NCBI GenBank assembly: GCA_012934845.2
Contig: WNNJ02002426.1
Location: forward strand, 1 to 64,000
Source: Pomphorhynchus laevis
Taxonomy: Eukaryota > Acanthocephala > Palaeacanthocephala > Echinorhynchida > Pomphorhynchidae
Reading direction: 5' to 3'
DNA: 64,000 nucleotides
The notes beneath the pieces were generated by a model that saw nothing but the letters and a program-made list of their open reading frames with translations, made no database searches and was not told the origin of the DNA. Both the position numbers and the translations under genes were made by a program. This document shows, piece after piece, positions 22,940 through 33,900 of this stretch; within the stretch, counting starts at the first letter, position 1; each line of letters starts with the position of its first letter.

Positions 22940-24010
22940 CTGGACGCACTTAATACAATTGACTTGATTATAATATCCATAAAAGACCATTGATCTGGAT
23001 GGCTTCATTGCATGGCTATTTTTTAAAGTTTCGTGGTGAAGATACCTCCTTGTCACGGGGATAGCTCGTATTGCACATGTTCAGTTTGCACATCCTGCTC
23101 AAAACCATGTACCTTTATCTGATGAAAAGTTAATTCTCAAAATCCAAATTTACAGAAGAAATTGAAGAGATTTACATTAATATTTGAAATTTATCTCTTT
23201 CTGTATTTACGTTGTTCTTTTATGAAAAAGTAAATGTTTTTAAAAGGTAAAGCGTTAATAAATTCCTCGAATATACTATAATCTGTTAATATAATCTTTA
23301 TTTTAATATAATCTCTTAATTATGATATAATTACAATGATATTTTTATGTTTAAAAGTATAATTTCTTAATTCGCGGATAGAACAACAAAATATCTGAGT
23401 TATTTATCATAATTGATAATTAATAATAACAACTGAAATTATTAATTATTTTTTTTTCAAATAATATTATTTACTATTAATTATAATAATTAATAAAAGG
23501 CAAATAATTGCGACGATATAATAATTTCCAGTGATAACATAGATATATTATGTTAAATTTATTATCTGTGTCACTCAATACAATTGATTAGATTCTAATT
23601 CCATTCGATTATGAATGGCTTCACTGCATGGCTATCATGATAAGTTTTGCGAGGATACCTGATCGAGAGGGTCCAGCTCATATGATACAATATCATGCTG
23701 GCCAGGACCATGTAATTATCTACATTATATCTTTACTTACTCGTATCTCTCCGACTTAAGGCTTTGCACAATTGACAAGCTTTGCATATTGCTACGAAGT
23801 TAACTCACATTATCGTAATAGCAAATCGACAAAATCCAGTGGAGATTTGTAGCCAGATTGACATAATCCAATTGATGTTTGAAAAACGTGTATTGGGGAT
23901 GTCTACAGCTTTAACTCATTTGAAGAGCATCCATGGTTATCACGACAAATTTTGTATTATAGAAATATTAATGCATAAGAGACGATTATTTCGTTGGTCG
24001 ATTTTGTAAA
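22940..24010 (+). mobile_element. Debris of LINE-B C-terminal ends
   Basis: Three short stretches (about 22990-23130, 23620-23740, 23920-24000) translate to versions of the LINE-B tail phrase WR.SLHGYHDKFC, for example SLHGYHDKFCEDT and SIHGYHDKFCIIEI. They are separated by AT-rich sequence and broken; either several insertions or one rearranged copy. Confidence 0.55.
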
Positions 24011-24200
24011 TCTCAGTGTTCTTCTTTACTACGTCTTTCGTTGTCATGTTCTTTATAAAATGTCTCTCGCGAATTGATCGACTCCATCACTTTAGTGTAT
24101 AAATTTTCAACTTTTACACATGATGTGCAAGAGATTTGACGAACCCATCAAAACAATATTGCAAAATGATCAAAAAAAATACGAAAACAATTTTATATTT
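24011..24200. other. Spacer
   Basis: Nothing recognised. Confidence 0.3.
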
Positions 24201-24480
24201 ATTAAATCAGATCAGCTAACTGAGTCTACGTATTTTATATTATTTATAAATTTAAAGAATGCTAAACAAAAATTAATTAAATAATAAATAATACATAATT
24301 TTAATATAAAAGTTTATATATTTATTAATTTATTAACTTTTTTATTGACTTTTTATTGACTTTTTGACCAACATAGCTGCATTCCTATATTATTAATAAA
24401 TTCAAAATAATGCTAAATAAATTTTAAATAATTAAACTATTAATCTATCCAACATAGCTACAATTCCCTATGATTAATAA
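24201..24480 (-). mobile_element. MITE-A pieces, reverse orientation
   Basis: Begins AATCAGATCAGCTAACTGAG then TCTACGTATTTTATATT, the complement of the MITE-A far end; a second partial copy with ATTATTAATAAATT and AATGCTAAATAAAT follows at about 24390-24450. Confidence 0.45.
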
Positions 24481-24539
24481 ATTAGTAGTAAACCTTTGAT
24501 AACCTTGATATATTATGTTGAACTTGTCCACTCTTATAA

Positions 24540-25855
24540 CCAATCGATTATCGAAACACCTTACAATTCGAACGCAAGAATCATTTATATGCTATCTTTG
24601 TTGACTTTAAGAAAACCTCTGATTCAGTTAATCGAGAAATACTCACCCGTAAATTGTCAATGGATTTCCGGATATCTGGTCGTATGCAATATCCTCTATG
24701 CCAATAGAGGTATGGTGTAGGGATATCCGCTCAGCCCTATCCTTTTATCTGTTTATATCCATGATTTGCCGTCTCATCTGAGAAACGAATGTCAAACTTT
24801 AAGTTCTGTTCTTTACGCTGACGACTTAGTTATTCTAACGAAAGATCTGGAATCGGCTCAAAACGTAACCACTGCTCTAGCTAACTACTGTTCAAATAAT
24901 CTAATTGAAGTGAATATCGATAAAACAAAGGTAGTAAAGTTTCGTAAAGGTGACAGATTGTGCTCACATGACGAGATTAGTTTAAACATCAGGAAGGTAG
25001 ACTTTAGTAATCAATACACGTACTTGGGGATGCTATTGACAAGTAGGTGGTCTTTTAAGCTTCATATCGAAAAGAAATGTGCGAAAATCGTCATAGCCAC
25101 TTCGCGAGTTAAATGTTTAGGTAAGCTTTCCTTTGGTGGTGCTCTTCAGTATTTTCATGTCATGCTTCTACCGATTTTGTCGTACGCGCTTTCAGCGATC
25201 TGGGCAGACCTCACGACGGCTAATTTTGCGCACATCGACAAATGTAAAGGCAGATTCATTAAGCGTGTTGTAGGCGTCTCACCAAAGTGCTCGACCACTG
25301 CGGTTTATGTTTTATCTAAAGTCGAGTTATGTACGGAGTATTTACGAAATATGATCGGAGCCCAAGATACGGTACATTATATTCAAAATAAAAAAGACTT
25401 TACAGATAAGGTTAGCAAGCTAGATCATCATCTGTACACTTCACCAGTTAATACACAAACGAGTTGGCAGTATCCGTGTGCTTTTAAACGCCCCCTCGTT
25501 TGGAGGGTTTCTTTGCACGGATATCACGACAAGTTTTGTCGCACTCGCATACCCGTCCATAAACGTGGAGTTTCGTGTGTGTTTTTTCTGTGGTGATAGA
25601 TGTGAGTCTTTATCCCACGTATTTGAGTGCCCGGTGTTTGCGCAAAAATCTTTAAAGGAGATCGATGGGTTAAGTTACGCCTAACTTGATAAACCTGCTA
25701 AATTTCTTTTTGCCTGTTGGGGACAAGCGGTGGACTATCAAAGATTGATATTATATCAAATGACGTCGTTGCACAATGTTTTATTTAATTTCTTTCATTT
25801 GGTCAAGTTGAAAGACGCAGCGCCCTAATAAATTTCCTCTACATTATTAATAAAT
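24540..25855 (+). mobile_element. LINE-B copy 3, 5'-truncated
   Basis: Starts near RT motif A (MLSLLTLRKPLIQLIEKYS corresponds to FYDFERAFDTVNRSLLLDKL with changes), then ANRG and GYPLSPILLSVY (motif B with one stop), VLYADDLVILTKD (motif C), FIKRVVGVSPKCSTTAV and WRVSLHGYHDKFC. The frame at 24766-25596 keeps 276 codons, the longest intact thumb region of the family here. It ends in a GTT-GAAA-GAC hairpin, CTAATAAAT and an AT tail. Confidence 0.85.
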
Positions 25856-25893
25856 TAAAAGTAATGCTAAATAAATTTTTTATAATTAAATAA
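25756..25893 (+). repeat. Left arm of a 138-bp inverted repeat
   Basis: Holds the LINE-B 3' end and the first bases of the adjoining MITE-A. The reverse complement, apparently exact over the part I aligned, lies at 26512-26649. Confidence 0.85.
25807..25816 (+). other. LINE-B 3' GAAA-tetraloop hairpin
   Basis: GTT-GAAA-GAC (one G-T pair), aligned with GCC-GAAA-GGC and TACC-GAAA-GGTA in other copies. Confidence 0.45.
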
Positions 25894-26110
25894 TAAATAA
25901 TTAAATAATAATAAATAATTAAAAAATAATAAATTATTGTTATAAAAGATATTAAATAATTTATATCAAGTTTAAATTAAAAATTGAAATTTAAAAAATC
26001 AATTTTAATGAATTGACTAATAAATAACAGACGATGCATAAGAATTAGGATTAGATGTCATCAGATAATCAGTATAGAGGTCATCAGTAAAAGATTTTGC
26101 ACGTACCAAA
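25860..26110 (-). mobile_element. MITE-A copy, reverse orientation
   Basis: TAATGCTAAATAAAT, a long AT body, ATGAATTGACTAATAAATAA, then CAGACGATGCATAAGAATTA and GGATTAGATGTCATC: the MITE-A core read backwards. It lies against the LINE-B 3' end. Confidence 0.6.
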
Positions 26111-26511
26111 TACCCTATACATATTTTCATAATTCAAGCCAATGAATAATGATATAGCCAATGATGCAAATCAGTGTAACAACCTTTTAAGTCTACAAAC
26201 GATTACAATTTAATAAATGATAATTATAAATGATAGTATAATGCAATGCAGATTATTTAGATCGCAAAGCGATCCAATATTACAGATAACACATCGATAA
26301 ATGGAAACAGACCGATCGCATGTGCGTTATTATGTAGATTATTAAATTAACCATTGTGATATAAACCTTAATTCCCAAAGCCTATAAACATACGTTCCTT
26401 AGGAATTGTAAAACTTTACATTATAAATTCATTTTATATTTTCTTCCATCCTGGAAAATAATAAATGTTTGTAGTCCACTAAATAATATTATAATATTAT
26501 ATAACATTATG

Positions 26512-26649
26512 TTATTTAATTATAAAAAATTTATTTAGCATTACTTTTAATTTATTAATAATGTAGAGGAAATTTATTAGGGCGCTGCGTCTTTCAACTT
26601 GACCAAATGAAAGAAATTAAATAAAACATTGTGCAACGACGTCATTTGA
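26512..26649 (-). repeat. Right arm of the inverted repeat (LINE-B 3' end on the minus strand)
   Basis: Reverse complement of 25756-25893, including the hairpin and AATAAAT of LINE-B. The arms are about 620 bp apart. Confidence 0.85.
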
Positions 26650-26830
26650 AACAATAATATTATTGACTGTTATGATTATATCGCGTTTAAATATAAAAAT
26701 TTTCATCTCGAATAAAAGCAATTCCCCAATCTGATGAACTGCAGAGTAATTTACTCATTTCTGTAATTATATCCTCATAACTGCTTCAAAAGGCATTTTA
26801 TCCGTTCAGCAATATATATGGCAGACGAAT

Positions 26831-27372
26831 TTGCAGGCGAAACGTTTAATAATTTGAATTTGGCAAAATGTAATTTTGAAACATATTTGGCTTATTAATA
26901 TGATTATAATATGTGATTAATAATATTATAATATAATAATCAGATATAATAATTTTAATAATCTAATTATAATATATAATATAATAATATCTGATTATAC
27001 TGTTATAATATTATTTTAAGTTTACGTATTTCTAGTCTACATATTTTATACTATGTAAATAAAAATTAAAGATTAATAATTATAAATAATAAATAACTGT
27101 ATAAGATTTTATAATAGATTATAGTATACAATATATTATAATATATTATATATAAGATAATATTATGTATCGTACATTATATTTTATATAATATTATTAT
27201 GAAATACACATTTAGGATTATCTGAAGCGAACTTTAAACAGATAGATGAGTGTTGATAATTCATCAGATTTTATTAAACTTTCAAACGAATTACGTGAGC
27301 TCAAGGCAAAGTTAGAAGAAAAGAAACATCAATTGAATGATATAGAACGTAATTGAATTTAACTTATTCGAC
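26831..27372 (+). repeat. Tandem duplication, unit A (GNB5 first exon)
   Basis: 542-bp unit directly followed by unit B. The two differ by about three substitutions and one 7-bp indel in an AATATATAAT run. Each unit holds one full copy of the first GNB5 coding exon near its end. Confidence 0.95.
27246..27348 (+). CDS. GNB5: GNB5 exon 1, copy A (alternative or redundant first exon)
   Basis: ATG to a phase-1 donor (GAAC|GTAATT). It encodes [19 protein letters not shown] and the following helix, identical to copy B at 27795-27897. Either copy splices in frame to exon 2, so this one may be an alternative start exon with its own promoter, or unused. Confidence 0.75.
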
Positions 27373-27921
27373 TTGCAGGCGAAACGTTTAATAATTTGAA
27401 TTTGGCAAAATGTAATTTTGAAACATATTTGGCTTATTAATATGATTATAACATGCGATTAATAATATTATAATATAATAATCAGATATAATAATTTTAA
27501 TAATCTAATTATAATATATAATATATAATATAATAATATCTGATTATACTGTTATAATATTATTTTAAGTTTACGTATTTCTAGTCTACATATTTTATAC
27601 TATGTAAATAAAAATTAAAGATTAATAATTATAAATAATAAATAACTGTATAAGATTTTATAATAGATTATAGTATACAATATATTATAATATATTATAT
27701 ATAAGATAATATTATGTATCGTACATTATATTTTATATAATATTATTATGAAATACACATTTAGGATTATCTGAAGCGAACTTTAAACAGATAGATGAGT
27801 GTTGATAATTCATCAGATTTTATTAAACTTTCAAACGAATTACGTGAGCTCAAGGCAAAGTTAGAAGAAAAGAAACATCAATTGAATGATATAGAACGTA
27901 ATTGAATTTAAGTTATTCGAC
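27373..27921 (+). repeat. Tandem duplication, unit B (GNB5 first exon)
   Basis: 549-bp copy of unit A. It lies nearer the rest of the gene, so its exon is the simplest choice of first exon. Confidence 0.95.
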
Positions 27922-30900
27922 TTGATAGATAATATTGTCGATAAAAGTAAAATATATCACATGTAGTTTTCCTTTATAATATATTTCATTCTTCACAAGA
28001 TCCAGATTTTTTAAAAGTTTAAAGTCGTTTATGAATTGCGTTTTTTATATTTTTTGAGGAAAATATTTTCATACGCGTTTGTTAATAACATTTGTGATCG
28101 TTCAGCAGAGAATACTAATCAAATAGAGCAAATAAAATACATATATTTAAGAATCAAAAATTTTCGAAGTGTGCGAAAACGCCTTGTTGTGGTCGTTGAT
28201 CACTTGTAGCTATTAGTGTTTTCTTCATTTTCGGATCCCAAACGAATTATCCTTAAAAATTCGTTCTGTAGACTTCTCACGGCTATTTCTCATTATGTTA
28301 AATTAACTGAACGACGAACATAAAGTTCAATTTCCATTAAAAATTCCAAATAGAGCAAATAAGGTACATGTTTTTCATGTGCATACATTGTATTGCTACA
28401 ACTGATGAGGCTTCTCAAAGCCGAAACGGTACGCCGTCTTGCAGTGTAGAAGCATGAAATTCTCTCTACATATAGAGAGAAACATATAGGTGTATATATC
28501 AAATTGTTGCAACAAATGTTGTTGCAGCACTTTGATATTTTTTGGAGATGCATCTTTTGAATCATATTTGACCTTTGAAATAAATCCTAAAATCAAAATA
28601 GAGCTAATACTAAAAAGATTAGAAAACATAGCAGCTCACTAGTCATACTGTGATTCAGCATAATTAGGATTTAGTTGCAATCATCAGGATTCAGGAATCC
28701 TGATGATTGAATCATCAGGATTCAGAATCATCTGAATCATTATCAGGATTCAGATGTTACCTTATTTAAGAAGTGAAGACTATCAATATATGCAAGCTGT
28801 GACAATTTTGTGAATTTATTTTCTTCAATTTTGTGAAATTATTTATTGTTGATTTACAGCGTAAGAAGCTATCATTATTAAGATGTCCACAGTATATCTT
28901 TTACTATATACTATATCTAAAGAGATATATAAAGATATCTATTTACTATATCTTTATAATAAAATATATGTCATGTCCCTGAATTTTTACATACACCGAT
29001 ACGGCATCACCATTGACTCGAGTGTTTTATGGCGCATAATTTTGTGATATAAAGATATCACATAATATAAAGATAGATGGAATCAAGTTGTAAAAAATCT
29101 AGACAACAATTCAATCCCTAACCGAAAAGTTATGGGGATCAATATATTGCCCTACATTACTATTATTAATATTAATTTAAATATTTTTAATTTTAAAATA
29201 TTGCAATCGTAGCAAACCTTTGGAGTAACTATATTACAGTCAACATTTGCGGTAGCTATATACTACCGCAACTTGAAAGACTAATTACAGGCGTTTAAAT
29301 TTAATCTTATCTATTATAATTTTCAAAAAATCTGGAAGAATCCTCTAGGTTTTAACGTACACTATTAAAACACATTTTTAAAAAAGATTTCTGAGATTAT
29401 TTATTGACCTCTTTGTCTATCGACATTGGGCTAAACTAAATAAAAACACCAAATATACATTAAAACAGAGAAAATACAAAATTTTTCGCCATGGCTTCGT
29501 AGTTTAACAATATCCGTCAAGCTAATCATAATAAAAATAATTATAATTTATATATTTTTTAGTAATTCATAAAAAATCATGGTGTACATTCTTATTGGCC
29601 AACGATTAAAACAGCAAGATTTTGCGTTAACGAAAATCTCAACTATTTTGCACCAATAAAAATTAAAGAATTAAAATAAAAAATAAAACTAATTTACATT
29701 ATTATCTAAATATCTTCAAAATTTATTTATTTACAGAATATGCAAATATATTTATTAAAATTGTTTAAAAATATTTTTAAACTGTACAACAAAATATAAG
29801 ATTTTGAAGCATAAAACACATATTTATTTTTATATTTCGTAGGCTGCATCTATATTAAGAAACAAAACAAATGTTTAAAATTGTTTAAAATAAACAATTT
29901 TATGTAGGCTTTGTTTTTGATGACGCTAGCAGTAGCTACGAAATTAAAAATAAATTAGCATTTAATTATCCTAGTCAATATTTTCAAACTTAAAAAATAA
30001 CTCAACGTCAGTTTATTTTAAATAAAACGAATAGTTTTACTAAAACTTTCCAATAAAAATATTATCTGTAATTCTTGTCAAAAATAAGCGCTCCAATTTG
30101 TAACCTCTACTAATTAGAATATGCATCCCGATTAATTAAGTTTAAAACGTTAATAATAACCAAGTCATATTCAATGATTACGCACATATTATAAAATATC
30201 GAATACTTTTATAAAAGCTATTTTAAATAAAAATCAATGATTTTAGTCGAAGAAAATTATCGAATCTCAAAGTATTATTTTATAATGTAAATTTGTAAAA
30301 GCGAAAACAGACAAAAACAGTTCTAATAAGAAAAACTTTAGCCCGAATTTAAGATTGTTACCTTTATTTAAACATAAAGCATTAATGCTCTAACTCTATA
30401 AAACCTATCAAATTCACAAGATTTGAGTTTGACAGTGTATTTAGTATTTAAAGTTGCTGAAAGATTAGAGCCAATTGTTGGCTTTTTAATAAAGCCAAGA
30501 AGAATATTAAAATGTGGTCACAGCAAAGTTTTAGACATGGATTGGTGTGTTGCAGATCGCAGACGTATGATTACAACGTCGCAGGTAGGTTATGAGATAT
30601 ATTATCTGTTTCAAAAAGTTTCTCGTATGTATATTTTGAAGGATGGAAAACTTATAATATGGGATGTATTTACATCTACTAAGGTAACTTATTAGTTTTA
30701 CAGATATATAAAATTATTTCGCCTCTGCATTCATAACATTTTTTAAAATACGAATTTTTTCTTAAATAAATAAATTTGATTAATTTAATTTAAATTAATT
30801 AAATTAACATTAGTTAATGTATAGTTAACTTATTTATTATTCAATTAATGTAAAAAAATTGAAAGACTTCGCAGCAAACAAAATTTGAAATAATTATTCG

Positions 30901-33900
30901 ATGCCCAGATTGGTATCATTTTCAAGCATCGCATTTTCATTAAATATTAAATTCAACTTACATATTTCGTCTTCATGAACTCAAGTAAATATTTATTTGT
31001 GAGCAAAGATGTTATCAAAAATGTTATAAACATCGTAAAGATGCATAACGCTGTAATTGCCTTTATCCAAAATATCCATTTATTTATTTTTTAAATTTTT
31101 ATTAATTTACACAAATACATATTTTAATACATATTTAATTTCAACGATCAGAAATATATTCAGAAACTATGAACCGCTATAGGCACACCAATGACGCCGA
31201 TTTATGCGATTCTATTTATGAGCATGCTAGAGGATCAATGGTCATTAATGCCATCAAACAAATTCTTATCATACTGCCGTTATATAGACAATGTTCTTTG
31301 TGTGGCCAGGAAACTTATTATTTCTCCATAACTTTGAGCAAGCTCTTAAAGAAACAAGCCCAGTGAAATTGACTTGAGTATGGAGAGAGAATGAATTTTC
31401 TAGATGTTAGCATATACAAAGAAGACGGAAAATTCAAAATAACATTCTCCATTGACAACGATTAAAATGAAAATTATATACAACGAAGCCTTGAGAATAC
31501 GAAGAGCGTGCTCGGATAATGATCAATTTGAACAGCATGTAAATGACTTAACAGAATATCAATATTACTCCCAAATATCCATTTGTTTCCTTTTTAAATA
31601 TTTTTATTAATTAGCATAAAAAGTGAGTAAGAATAATGTTATTCCAAAATGGTCATTATGTTTCTGTATTTCTGCTGCCATCTTCGAGAAATTACAAACA
31701 GATTTTTAAACTGTTTAATAGCATTGAATTTTTTAAATTGATAAAAATATTATTATTTATTTTATCCGATTATTTTAGCTATTCGTGAATTGAATAAATT
31801 CATAGCAGTAAATCCTAATTAGGGTGGATGGCAAAACCAATAAGCAAAATTTTTTCATTTTAATGAATTGCTTGTAAATGAGCCTTTAAAGGGCTTTTCC
31901 ATAATTAAGCAGTGATTGGAACTAGTGAATACTTGTATGCGTCATTTTCTACTTGAATAATATATATTTTAGACATATATGAAAACTTAAAATAATAATA
32001 AACCTATTAGCAAGGAATAAATACATGATTTTTTACTGTTTATATCATCGTCATTATTTCTTGGATTTCGATCAAATTACGAGAGTGCAATAAGTAGACA
32101 ATTTTAAATTTCTAATTTTTTTAAATAATTAAGCTCTAAATCCAGACATCAATTAAAATTATATTTTAAAAATTAATTAATCTTTAAATTAACGCATTAA
32201 TAAAAATTATTTAAAAATAGTTAATTTCTACATTATTATTATTTAATAATTAAGCTCTAAGGTATTAATTAAAATTATATTTTAAAAATTAATCTTGAAA
32301 TTAACGCATTACTAAAATAAAATAACGTTTAAGGAATCCAACAATAATATTGTAAGTAATACAATTTAAGGTAAAAAGGGAATACACAACTCACTCTTCA
32401 GCCGAATCTTCATATGATTTCCCACTCAAAGTTTTATTAGTTTCTTCACTTACAGTACGAAAGTATTCAGCTATAATAGCCAAAAGTACATTAAGTAATA
32501 TGAAGAATACAATAATCGAGAAGGAAAAGAAATATATCGGTCCTGCATTGTGCCGAATGTGTTGCATAATATGAAAATCGAAATATCCTAACAGGACACG
32601 GAAGAGCGTAAAACTACAAAGAGTATGTACTTTTAGTAAAATTTAGATTTAAGCTGTAAAAAATTCGTGAAAAAATTTATTTGGTTCCTCGCAGTATACA
32701 AAAAAAAAACATTATATAAAATGTTTTTTAACGTATAAATGTTTTTTTTAAACATTTTATATGCTAAAAACAAACAGTAGACGAACTGAAACGCGATCTT
32801 AGCAACTGGAAAATTCTTGATTTCATGTATCCAGATTTGCTAACAAACAGAAATACTAAGAGGGCCTTTAATTAACATAAAATTAAATAGAAAGCAGTAT
32901 CCAAATATAAAGAATAATTTAACTATAATAAAAGTCATTAGTAAAAATCGATTTAAACATCTTTATTACAAAATGCGATTGTTTAAACCTCGGCTATCAA
33001 TTTTTCGTCCCAAATCTTTAAAAAATTAAATTTAGCTTAATTTTTAAGAAAGTCGCTATTTCGTATTTTTCGTTCTATAGGAGCATATCATAAGCACTCC
33101 AACGACGTGGGTTATGGCCTGTGCTTATTCACCCAGTGGATCAATGGTTGCTTGTGGGTAATATGGTCGTTCGATTTAAACAAAAGGCTTCTCTATTATT
33201 GTATAGAGGATTGGATAACAAGGTAACCTGTTATGAAGTTGAAACAAATCAAGAAAACAACCGTAAGAAACATGTTATAGCCACACATGGGCAATACATT
33301 TCATGCTGTAAATTTTTCCATTCTGATCACCAGGTATACTAATAGATTACTGAAAATATAGCTACGAAAACTGAGAAGTTATTAAAAATGAAAAATGGTC
33401 GATTTGAATCTTAACCGATTGAAACTGACAATGGGTTTATATATATTTTTCCTCCTGGTTGTGCAAAGATATTATGTCACAGGTATTGTTCCTATTCTTG
33501 ATACAGCAGGACGCTACTAATATTCCTGGGTGTGTCAACAAGCAAGTGACAACATGAAAAACTGATCCGGCTAGCGGATCACACACCTAAGTTAGGTTTA
33601 TAATAGTTTGCTAGAATACGATCTTTTACCAAAAACAATATATACCGAAATGTATATCTACACCACTGGAGAGGCCAGGCTAGTGGATGCAAGATTAAAT
33701 CACAATACAAACGTCCTGAGTTCAAATCCGATCAGCACCAGTGTACTGAGTAAGCAGATAATAAGGTCGTTACGTGAAATATAGGTATGTGTTAGCAGCT
33801 GATGAGACACTCCTAAGCTGATTAGTAGCGTCCTGCTGTATCAAGAATAAGAACTATACCTGTGAGGATAATGTCGTGTTACAACCAGAAGAATTTCAGC

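Noticed and set aside
28293-28629. Minus-strand ORFs over the hammerhead
   Set aside because: Low-complexity shadows without family match; the plus-strand ribozyme explains the conserved-looking core.
30585-30641. In-frame 19-codon insertion between GNB5 exons 2 and 3
   Set aside because: It has GTAGGT and TTGAAG splice ends and no counterpart in G-beta proteins, so it is an intron that happens to be open.
32760-32880. Further polycystin exon on the minus strand, or a short plus-strand coding exon ([20 protein letters not shown])
   Set aside because: Neither strand gave a family match or paired splice sites.
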